Source of the DNA: Rhizoclosmatium globosum
Lineage: Eukaryota; Chytridiomycota; Chytridiomycetes; Chytridiales; Chytriomycetaceae
Length of the DNA: 64,000 nucleotides
Reading direction: 5' to 3'
Assembly: GCA_002104985.1 (NCBI GenBank)
Contig: MCGO01000034.1
Location: 310,001 to 374,000 of the forward strand
Shown here piece by piece: positions 10,856-18,972 of this stretch (position 1 is the stretch's first letter; each line of letters starts with the position of its first letter). The position numbers and the translations under genes are program-made. The notes under the pieces were generated by a model that worked only from the letters and a program-made list of their open reading frames with translations, was not told where the DNA came from and did not search any database.

Positions 10856-12468
10856 ATGCAGCAAAACAACAGCACCACCACCACTCACGCCTTCCAAAAC
10901 CAACTCGCGCCCTGGCTCCAATCCGAGCCTTCCTATGACCCACCCAAGCTAAAAGCACCACTCCGAACATCGTCGCTGAATCCCGAGTCCGATCTGTTAA
11001 ATCAACTTGAAAAGATGAATGCGAAGCTGCGCAGCGATCCAAATGCGGTCACGTCGGTTCTTGTCGCCGACGCCTCAGTTTCAAATGCGAATGCGAAAAC
11101 AGACGATTCGGAGCACGCCCAAATTGCGTTTTATTTGTCGGTGCTCGAATCGCTCGAACAGGACAAGAACTACCTCGCAAAAATAGATGCTTTAATTAAG
11201 GCGAAAGTGCGGTTGGGCGTGCCTGAGAAGGTTAGGACAAGTGTGTGGAAGGCCCTGGCTTTTGCGGATGTCGCCGTGATTTCTCAGGAGAGATATGATG
11301 CATTGGTTGATTCAGATGCACGCGGATTCGACAAGATTATTAAACAGGTATCTGTTAAGTTTTATTTACTGCAATCACGTATTAATTGGGTATTATTCTT
11401 TGGAAGGATATTCATCGGACTTTCCCTGACCACCCCCTCTTTTCATCAGACACCTCAGACTCTCCTGGCCAAAAATCACTTTATAATATCCTGAAAGCAT
11501 ACGCAGTCTTTGATTCAGACTGCGGATACTGTCAAGGGCTCTCCTTCCTCGTGGCACCCTTACTTATGCAGCCAGAAATGTCCGACCTTGATGCATTCAG
11601 AATATTCACACGCATCATGGATGAATCTGTTACAACGGGAGGGAAACGATTCGCTCTTCGATCGCTCTTCACGCCTGACATGCCAGGCCTGCATTTACTT
11701 TTGCACCAACTGGAAGGTCTTGTGCGGACTTACCTCCCAGCTTTATACGCGCGACTGCAGCTTTTGGGTATCACTGCGAGCACGTATGCGTCTCCATGGT
11801 TTCTTACGCTGTTTACGTACTCGTTCCCGCTTCCGCTCGTGTTTCGGATATATGATTTGATTTTGAGTGAAGGGGCCGTGATTATGATGTTGAAAATTGG
11901 ACTGGCGCTCTTGAGGCGGAATGAGCCGGTTATTTTGGCTATGGGGGAAGAGGACTTTGAGCCTGTACTGGAGGTATTGAAAGGAAAAGGGGTTTTGGGT
12001 GTATATTATGGACACGAAGTCGAAGGAGTTATAAAAGACGCGGCGTTACTAGATTCTGTGGTGACGGAATCCGCCTTGACAAAGTTGACAGCTTCGTTGA
12101 GTACACCCTGCTTTGTGTGTACTAAATATTGTCACTGACTCATATCAACACGACAGGTACTTTGAACAAAAACAAATCTCATCCACAAGTATGCTAGAAA
12201 TTCAAACTCTTCGCGCAAAAGTGGACTTTGTGACGATGCAAACGAAGCTCTATACCAAGATAATGTAAACTTGAAGGCGACACTGTCAAAAGTCAACAAG
12301 GAACGCATCTCTGATGTGGCGGAAATTCAACGTCAATGTGAAGTAAAAATTGCAAGTGCCATGGCTGTTGCCGAGTTGGAAAAGAAGAAACGGGTTGAAT
12401 TGGAGAAGGAGCTCAAGTTGTTGAAGCAGAAGATGTCGAAAGCTGAAATATTGGGCGATTCGTGGTGA
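10856..12468 (+). CDS. TBC-domain Rab GTPase-activating protein (Gyp5/EVI5-like), apparent frameshift near the end
   Basis: Exons 10856-11347, 11407-12095 and 12157-12468. The TBC domain carries the arginine finger DIHRTFP (start of exon 2) and glutamine finger DCGYCQG, then LVAPLLMQPEMSDLDAF and the late-TBC SPWFLTLFTYSFPLPLV, as in active RabGAPs. A C-terminal coiled coil follows, the Gyp5/EVI5 layout. The exon 2 donor is weak; GTTGAG at 12096 gives the best join (TAS then YFEQKQ). In exon 3 the coiled coil starts in one frame (MLEIQTLRAK) and continues in another (DDANEALYQDNVNLKATLSK). One base is missing between about 12216 and 12236, perhaps from the A4 run, so either the C terminus is frameshifted or the sequence has an error. 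The start was chosen at the first ATG after an AG-rich leader. The 3' end is convergent with MYND gene 1. Confidence 0.82.
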
Positions 12469-14017
12469 ATTTGTATCCCAGTATTGCCGTCGTCGTCAGT
12501 ACCGTTTTATTATCTATCGCCTGCATTCTATAACAACCTCTACCTCGCTTACTTAAAATAAACACCATAGCTGTACGACACCCTTTATGAACTAACCACG
12601 TTACTTGTTGCCACTCTTTTGCTGAGAACAGAAAATACAGGTTCGCCACTGGAATATCCAACAACCCATCGTTTATATCTTTTGGTAACGCGACGGTGCA
12701 GACTTGGTCAACGACAGATTCAACCGTACAGTACGAGGAATTCAAATGACGCAAACTGGCAGAATATATGCCATGAATACAGACAGCGTCTCCCTTACGA
12801 AACTCTCCCTTCACTCGACAAAAGCTCCTGTGCTTCTCCTCCCAATGACTTTTCTGACAAGCTTCCGAGCAATAATAGTACCTCTCACATCTCCCACACT
12901 TTCTGAACGATGTCCTAGATTCCCGCCTGCTTTACACCCGTCACAGAACAACCCGATTCCATATCTATGCCGAACTTTCTGAGTTGCAGTTTTCTCGGCA
13001 ACATCGAATGCGTTTGATAACGACAATCGAGCTGCTGGAAGCCATGCCTTCTCGTCTTGAATATGCAATCCATTCTCGCCACAGCCTGCATCATCGTTTC
13101 CTTCCCCTCATGATCCATCTCTTTTTCCAGATTTTCTTTCGATACAATAGACTCAAACATTTCAATCGAATGAAAAAGCCGATGAAAAACACGCTTTCCC
13201 AATGATACGCTCATGTCATACGATAATAGCAGCGCGATTGCTTTGTGGTATACCTCTTCATTTTCAGAGTTTGCAACTCGATTAATGAATCGTTCATCTG
13301 ATTCCGTTACCGGACGTCGCGATGAACTCTCAAACGTCTCATAAAAGAAGTCTAGGTACGCAGTTTTATGGACTCCAATGCCTGGCGGTAAAGTGTCCCA
13401 CACGGTCGCTGCAAAATCACGTATGGGACGTTCGTTGTTCAACTTCCATTCGTCCTGCGCGTGCTTGGAAGGATGTAGCATCAGTTTGATAGATACTTGC
13501 ATTTTCTGTTGTTCAAGTTCAGGTTTACTCTGTCCATTTGAGGTTTTCGGCGCGTTTGAGAGAATAGTGGTTGCTTCGTGGAGAAGCGTTTCGATAGAGG
13601 AAAGACCGTAATACGCCATTAGAAAGTAAACGTGGAACTCGATATCTTGTTTTTCTTCACTGTATTTCTTTGGAGGGTTTGAAAGCGCTCTTGAGTTTTT
13701 GTGTCAAGTTGACCCCATGCAACCTCGTTGCTGACATCGGTCATTGTCTTTGCAAGATGAAGCTTTTCGGGCTCGCTTATTTTTTTGGTAAGCATTTCAG
13801 CTCCGTATTGGATCAGGTTTATCCATTTGCGTTCTCGAAAGAGTTCTTGGGATTTGCTGATGACATTGATGGGAGTTTTGGATTGCTGCTGGGATTTCGA
13901 TTTGCCTGGTTGTGCCCCAGGGCGGAATCCTTTTAGATTCTACTGGTGAAGTTGTCATTGACATGAAACGCGTGATGGTAACTCAACTGTTGCTGGAGAT
14001 TGTCGTTTTGGAGCCAT
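12413..14017 (-). pseudogene. MYND zinc-finger protein 1, three apparent frameshifts, promoter displaced by retrotransposon
   Basis: This is a paralogue of the intact MYND gene at 28021-29460. A short first exon (MAPKRQSPAT, 14017 to about 13988) seems to splice through a GTTGAG donor to an exon starting near 13945. The body matches its paralogue (HPSKHAQDEW; RPIRDFAATVWDTLPPGIG; FHRLFHSIEMFESI), but the frame changes at about 13650-13654 (T5 run on the plus strand), about 13055-13062 and about 12901-12909. Each break is a one-base loss. The MYND finger survives only across the last break (CDGC before it; KCGRCERYYYCSEACQ...HW...H...C after it). The retrotransposon LTR begins 22 bp upstream of the start codon. 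The gene may be a fresh pseudogene, or intact with consensus errors. The C terminus is uncertain and its last part overlaps the end of the convergent TBC gene. Confidence 0.75.
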
Positions 14018-14039
14018 TGTTTTTAAGATGAGTATTATT

Positions 14040-15038
14040 TGTGACAGGCCTCTCCGCTGGCTATGTCCTGAATCCCCGCTCCGGTCCTAGGGTTCTGGTA
14101 ATAGGCCTTTGGTAAATGCCTGCAAAAGTCCTTGCTGACTCCGAAAATGGTCCCTTGATAGGTTCGGAGGTTGAGGAACAGTATCCTTAAGGTCTAAGCT
14201 TAAGGTGGTTTAGAAACAAAATCAAGAACAACAAAACTAAACAACAACAGGGAAGGAAAGGGATAATAATAATGACAAAAGGAATAAACGAACATAAAAT
14301 AAATTCCACATCTCGCTCGCACCTGGCCTTCATGCCTTACTACAACTACTACGAGAGTCTGCACCACACCACTCCCGGTCCTCAATAAGATATAAGTATT
14401 ATGTGTTTCGCTATAAGCTCTGTTTCCAGTGCCTAAGTATACTACGCATACCGACGGAATAATAATAGCCTAATAGAGGGCAATTGACTATCCGCAGTAG
14501 GTTCTGCCGCCAGTTGAGATTCCAATACTACCTTCCACGGTCCTACCCTGCCTGAAGTACTCGCTCAACGCACCCCAACCTACTCGCCGTCTCCAGGCTC
14601 CACACATAATCACGAAAGGCCTCGCTCGCCCCTTTGGTCTGCTCTCGCTCACTTTCGCTCTATACTTATCTACAACGCTATAGCTAGATCCCTTTTCTTG
14701 GTTTGTTTATCGTTGCGGCTCAGGACTCGTCGCGCCCACTTCTTCAGCTCGTCGCCGTCGATGTCCTTTTACAACGCGTCCTCCGCCCTCCCAGGGTAAC
14801 TGGTGTCCACGGTGCCTACCCCGTTGTGGATCCCGAACTGGTCTCGCGTTATTAGAACGCGCTGCTGCCGTCACAGACTGGTGACTTTCAACTTATCAGC
14901 AACTTTTATTCCATTGTTCACTTGTCGCTCCCCAACAATCAAACAATAATCCAAAAATCCAGACCTAAAATAATAAATAAAGAAAACCCTCCCAATAGTA
15001 AGTACAACTCTCAACCCCATGTCGATTTGTACGCGACA
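14040..15038 (-). repeat. 3' LTR (coding sense), 999 bp
   Basis: Near-perfect copy of 26964-27964, shorter by two homopolymer bases (A4 at 14277-14280, G2 at 14377-14378). On the plus strand it is followed after two bases by TGGCCCCTGAAACA (15041-15054), which looks like a tRNA primer-binding site but lies at the wrong end for the coding orientation. Confidence 0.95.
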
Positions 15039-15273
15039 GTTGGCCCCTGAAACAATCTGTATCCGCCCCTTGGATACATCCCACAGGTAACCCCTATCAG
15101 GAAGATACTCATACCCTCCAATCCCTAGAACTCCAAAACAAATCCCAAAAAAACTCCTAACTTGGCGCCAAAACCCTTCTCAGGCAAAAGACTCCAAGCC
15201 ACAGAAAAACTAAATAATCAACCAATAAACCAATCCTCCTATACTCCCAAACAACTTCAACCAACTCCTCCTC
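15039..15273 (-). other. Retrotransposon 3' untranslated segment
   Basis: 235 bp between the Pol stop and the 3' LTR. A convincing polypurine tract directly before the LTR in the coding sense is not seen (the adjacent sequence is TTTCAGGGGCCAAC). No ORF. Confidence 0.6.
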
Positions 15274-16422
15274 CTAGGACTGCCTTGCAGCCCTCTTGTC
15301 AGCTAACCTCCCTGACGTTCTTGTTCCCTCCTGAGGAACTCTTGGTTCAATTGCTTTATTCCTCCTCTTCTCCTTCACTTTACCTCCTCCCACTGCAACA
15401 TTAACCTTTGCTGGCAGTATGACTGCAACATCCTCCAGGTCGACAGCTGGTGGCAATAAAGGGTCATCCCTATAATAAGCATCCACATGGCGCTTAAAAC
15501 TCTTATAAATAGGTCCTCCGTCAGCCTTTTGTTTCTCCCAAAAGATACGACGGGTTTCAGCAGATAGGGTGTCATCATTATACTCCCTATTCTGGTTAGC
15601 CTTCTGGCCTTTGAACTTGACCAGGTAATAGAACATTCCATTCCTCCTTGTAACACTTACAACCTTCTCTATTTCATATAGAGGGTCTGTTCTGTCTTCA
15701 GGGACAAAAGTGGGATCCATCTTTTCTCTAAGTGCAATACTCTTTGTTATAAGGGGCTTATGGACATTAACAGGTCTCCTTGTCAGGATGATTGAGTGCT
15801 TCTTCCACTCAGCAAGCTCCTCCTCAAAGGTTTTGCCATAGAGCTCCTCAATGTCCTCCAAGGAATCCACAGGTAAACGTACAGAGTAAGGTCTCAAGCG
15901 CCCAACATGCACTTTCCTAGATACAGGTTCACCTCCAGGGAAAGTTTCAATGACAGTGAACACTGTACCTGAATCTCCTTTGGATTGATCAACAATCCTC
16001 ACTGGCCCAACCCATCTGGGCACAAATTTCTTCTGGGTCTTCAACCTCAGGGCTTCACTTTCCAGGGGTACAGCAAGCCAGGCTTGGTCCCCAATGTCAA
16101 ATTCATGCGGGCCTTGGTCCATATCCTCAGACCTCTGTCTCAGAGCTTCCTTCTTTGCTGCAACCTTGGCTTTAATAACAGACTGTGCAGCTTGTAAGCC
16201 TCTCAGGATCTCCTGGATCACTACACGCTTCTGTTGTTCACGTTTCTTCTTAGCGTCCTCGCTCAATTCAGCTTCTTCAAAGTCTGATACTTCATCAAGG
16301 AATACCTCATAGGAAACCTGAGTCTTCTCAGTTTCTGCCCTCCAAATAAACAAGTGTCTCATAGTCTTTATTTCCAAAGGCGTAAACTGGTATATTGACT
16401 CTCCAGAATTTGCCGGAGCCAT
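15274..16422 (-). CDS. Retrotransposon Pol: integrase C-terminal domain and chromodomain-like segment
   Basis: 382 codons, of which the first about 30 overlap the previous frame. A helical region rich in Lys/Glu/Ala (AKKKREQQKRVVIQEIL; VIKAKVAAKKEALRQRSE) leads to the SH3-like integrase C-terminal domain (FDIGDQAWLAVPLES; RWVGPVRIVDQ; VHVGRLRPYS, equivalent to the GPY/F module). After a linker there is a chromodomain-like stretch (PLYEIEKVVSVTRRNGMFYY followed by LVKFKGQ), suggesting targeting to modified chromatin as in chromoviruses. The aromatic cage is only partly evident. The end is basic (RTSGRLADKRAARQS). Confidence 0.82.
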   Translation of the reverse strand: MAPANSGESIYQFTPLEIKTMRHLFIWRAETEKTQVSYEVFLDEVSDFEEAELSEDAKKKREQQKRVVIQEILRGLQAAQSVIKAKVAAKKEALRQRSEDMDQGPHEFDIGDQAWLAVPLESEALRLKTQKKFVPRWVGPVRIVDQSKGDSGTVFTVIETFPGGEPVSRKVHVGRLRPYSVRLPVDSLEDIEELYGKTFEEELAEWKKHSIILTRRPVNVHKPLITKSIALREKMDPTFVPEDRTDPLYEIEKVVSVTRRNGMFYYLVKFKGQKANQNREYNDDTLSAETRRIFWEKQKADGGPIYKSFKRHVDAYYRDDPLLPPAVDLEDVAVILPAKVNVAVGGGKVKEKRRNKAIEPRVPQEGTRTSGRLADKRAARQS

Positions 16423-17365
16423 CCCACATAGGCTGCGGTTTTAACACATAAGGTTCTTTTGAACGAGGGTCAAACAAAGTGTGAACCTTGTCAATATAAG
16501 AGCCATCTCCCAAGTAACTCCTATAGGTACAACTAAGCACCCCTACAGTGTCTTGTCTTCCCAAGCTCACAAATGCTTTCCCCTTGTTGAATTCTAGGTC
16601 CTCTGGTGGAGGACCAATGGTAATAGTCTTATCTCTACTATATATTGCAACAAACCTTGCAACAGGTACAGTACCCATCCTAGTGTGGAAGGTATGTTGT
16701 TCGCCTGGTGAGAAACGATAAACACTGTCTCTCAAGGCCGCAACACTTCCGTCTTTCAGGTATATGCAACTTGGCATTCTGTCACTTCTTGACTTCTTCT
16801 TAGGGTCATAGACCAAACACAAGATGTCTAAGTCATGTTTTTCAAAGATTTCTTTCAGTGTAGTCCACAAGGGTTGATCCTCCTTATGGTAACCGTATAA
16901 GTGTCTGCAACACTTATCATTAAACTGCTCCAAACTAACAAACTGTGCAATAGCAATGTTAGGATATTCTCTACTTATTGGTTCTTTTATCCTCTGAATG
17001 TGAGTATTGGTTTCCAGCTCATCAGGTCCTGCCCTGAGGGGTTCAGCTACAACTATATCAAAGTCATCTTTACCAACTGGTACATAATCTGGGGGGAACA
17101 TGTGGACCTTAGGGCTAAGGCCATAGAACATGTCTGATGGTACGCGAGCGTCTCGCCCATGCCACATGAAGAATGGGGTCTCATTTGTAGTTGAGTGCTG
17201 ATGTGTGCGATAAGCAAACATTACAAACGGGAGTATCTCTTCCCAGTCATCAAATTCATTTCTATCAATGTAAGCTCTTATCTCCTGTGACAGAGTCTTA
17301 ATGAACCGTTCACAAGGTCCAAGTGACTGTGGGTGGTAAGGAGCTGTGAAAGTCTTTTCAAACCC
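16328..17365 (-). CDS. Retrotransposon Pol: integrase core end (catalytic Glu) plus large unassigned insertion
   Basis: Open frame directly after the TAA. It holds the rest of the core (TAPYHPQSLGPCERFIKTLS; MFAYRTHQHSTTNETPFF; LMW-type WHGRDARVPSD). Instead of the usual short helical linker to the integrase C-terminal domain, some 200-230 residues intervene (from about VPVGKDDFDIVV to AFGNKDYETL). They contain a mixed alpha/beta-looking sequence with LDILCLVYDPKKKSRSD, MPSCIYLKDGSVAALRD and TLFDPRSKEPYVLKPQPMW. I recognise no domain. The frame shifts by one base near 16330-16345 to continue in the next ORF. Confidence 0.75.
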   Translation of the reverse strand, partial: GFEKTFTAPYHPQSLGPCERFIKTLSQEIRAYIDRNEFDDWEEILPFVMFAYRTHQHSTTNETPFFMWHGRDARVPSDMFYGLSPKVHMFPPDYVPVGKDDFDIVVAEPLRAGPDELETNTHIQRIKEPISREYPNIAIAQFVSLEQFNDKCCRHLYGYHKEDQPLWTTLKEIFEKHDLDILCLVYDPKKKSRSDRMPSCIYLKDGSVAALRDSVYRFSPGEQHTFHTRMGTVPVARFVAIYSRDKTITIGPPPEDLEFNKGKAFVSLGRQDTVGVLSCTYRSYLGDGSYIDKVHTLFDPRSKEPYVLKPQPMWDGSGKFWRVNIPVYAFGNKDYETLVYLEGRN

Positions 17366-18352
17366 TTACATTCTACTTAAAACTTCCAATAGCTCACTAT
17401 CTAATGGTGGACCATTATCAGTATGCAAAAACACAGGTATACCTATCCTGCAAAATATTTCTGATACTAAGGCTCGACATACAGTCTCTGCTGTTAGGTT
17501 GGGGATAGGCACTGCTTCAGCCCATTTGGTCATGCTGTCTACATAAGCCATCACATAAGTATTTCCCTTTTGGGATTCCTTAAGTGGTCCAATGAAGTCT
17601 AAGAACACTCTCTCATTAGGGTATTCTCCTAGCGGGATGGGATGCAGGAAACCTGTCTTTGCAACAAAGTCCTTTGACTCATTACAGATCTTACATGTCT
17701 TCACATGTCCTTTCAGGTCTTTTATTATGGTTGGCCACCAATATCTTTCCAATAGTGCTGGTAACGCTTTGGCAGCAGAGAAGTGTCCTGCATACAAATC
17801 ATCATGATGTTGATACAAGATCTTGCGACGCATACCATCAGGTACACAAAACGCAATTCTTCCTGCACTTCTCCTTACTGTTGTAGTGGCAACATCTCTA
17901 ACAATAAAGAGAAGTCCTTTATTATCTATAACATAGTCCTTACTCAATTCAGCCATTTCTTCAATGGTTGAGTCCTCTGGTACTGTCCCATTCTCTCTGA
18001 ACCTCATGATAGGTCCAAAGAATTCATCAGAGAGTTGCATCTCTCTGGCTTCTTCATAGGATGTTTCTCCTTGACCTAAAGAAATACAACCCAAGTTGGT
18101 TTCCATTGCAAAAGTATAAAACTCCTCTAAGTTTCTAGCAGGGCTAGTGTCACTTTCTTTGTTATCAAGCCAACTTGTTGAGTTCAACAAGTAATTTCCT
18201 CCATCACTAAGGTGAAGTTCAAGTCTTAGATGGTCACTACCAGTTGACAAAGAATCTATTCTTATGTCGAAATGTTTAGGGTCAATCTTCTTGTCTACCA
18301 AGATATGATCTATTCTCCATAGGGGATATTCCACTTGGTTCTGGGCTTTCAA
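17366..18352 (-). CDS. Retrotransposon Pol: end of AP endonuclease, integrase zinc finger and first part of DDE core
   Basis: 328 codons (the first codon here is TTG, not a natural start). It begins with the last endonuclease motifs (WRIDHILVDKKI; SDHLRLEL). After about 110 residues comes an integrase HHCC finger (HHDDLYAGH...ALPALLERYWWP...CKICNES). The catalytic core starts at VFLDFIGPL (first Asp) and FLHTDNGPP (second Asp). The frame then meets TAA at 17368-17366 and continues in the same frame, with the catalytic Glu in LGPCERF. Counting the stop as one residue, Asp to Glu spacing is exactly 35, so only a substitution, not an indel, separates the two halves. Confidence 0.88.
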   Translation of the reverse strand: MKAQNQVEYPLWRIDHILVDKKIDPKHFDIRIDSLSTGSDHLRLELHLSDGGNYLLNSTSWLDNKESDTSPARNLEEFYTFAMETNLGCISLGQGETSYEEAREMQLSDEFFGPIMRFRENGTVPEDSTIEEMAELSKDYVIDNKGLLFIVRDVATTTVRRSAGRIAFCVPDGMRRKILYQHHDDLYAGHFSAAKALPALLERYWWPTIIKDLKGHVKTCKICNESKDFVAKTGFLHPIPLGEYPNERVFLDFIGPLKESQKGNTYVMAYVDSMTKWAEAVPIPNLTAETVCRALVSEIFCRIGIPVFLHTDNGPPLDSELLEVLSRM

Positions 18353-18972
18353 AAGCCAAGTCCCTCCATCACTTTAGGGTGTTTAACACGAAAACCATCG
18401 TGGAAGTTCTCCATCATAGAGGCAAACCAATTCCTCTCTTCTGAGGTTATTGTTGATGGGAACAAGTCTTTCATCTCTTCAACCACAACTGCAACATCTT
18501 CTGTTGCTGGTGCAATATTCATATCGCCAATTAATATGGTTACGTAACCTTCCTCTCTGAGGGAGTCACAGTAATCCTTTAAGTGCTTGAGGAAAGTCAT
18601 CTTATAGTCGTGACGCTCTGACTTCCTCATTCCACTAGGAACGTAAGTGTTCACAATTGCCAATTTATCAAGGAATAAGGTTTGCACCCTACCTTCATCA
18701 CTCAGCAGGTGCTCTGGAGCATTGCTCCTAGTCAGGCTCTCCAGACCTCCAGATGTTCTTACTTCCACTTTACCATGTAGTTCTTTTCTCCAAAGGACTC
18801 CAACTCCACAATGGCCAGTTCCAGTGTCATTGAATGAGTAGTTCCAATTTTCTAAGTCATTCATAGCTGTGAATAACTTCTTACTCTTTGGGTCTTTTCC
18901 CATCCTTGTTTCCTGCAGGCATACAACAGAACAGTCTTGATCATCCAAGAATTTCTCTAAGACCTCAGTCAT
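18349..18972 (-). CDS. Retrotransposon Pol: AP endonuclease (ExoIII/APE1-type) domain, main part
   Basis: 207 codons, joined to the preceding frame at an ATGA overlap and to the following frame at a T4 run (18351-18354 region). Signature motifs are in the correct order: VVCLQETRMG (metal-binding Glu), HCGVGVLWRKEL, the GRVQTLF strand, TYVPSGMRKSERHDYK (active-site Tyr region) and ILIGDMNIAP (catalytic Asp and Asn). The rest of the fold (WRIDHILV, SDHLRLEL with Asp and His) is in the next frame. The QET, YVP, GDxN, WRxD and SDH set matches repair-type AP endonucleases and the endonuclease domain of non-LTR retrotransposons; LTR elements do not normally carry it. All catalytic residues I can check are present, so activity is plausible. 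Confidence 0.85.
   Translation of the reverse strand: MTEVLEKFLDDQDCSVVCLQETRMGKDPKSKKLFTAMNDLENWNYSFNDTGTGHCGVGVLWRKELHGKVEVRTSGGLESLTRSNAPEHLLSDEGRVQTLFLDKLAIVNTYVPSGMRKSERHDYKMTFLKHLKDYCDSLREEGYVTILIGDMNIAPATEDVAVVVEEMKDLFPSTITSEERNWFASMMENFHDGFRVKHPKVMEGLGF

Noticed and set aside
13670..13936. Plus-strand 88-codon ORF upstream of MYND1
   Set aside because: It is antisense to the N-terminal exon of MYND1.
14040..15038. Possibility that the LTRs are a host gene duplicated around the element
   Set aside because: TG...CA ends, target duplication and position at both ends of gag-pol identify them as LTRs; they hold no long ORF.
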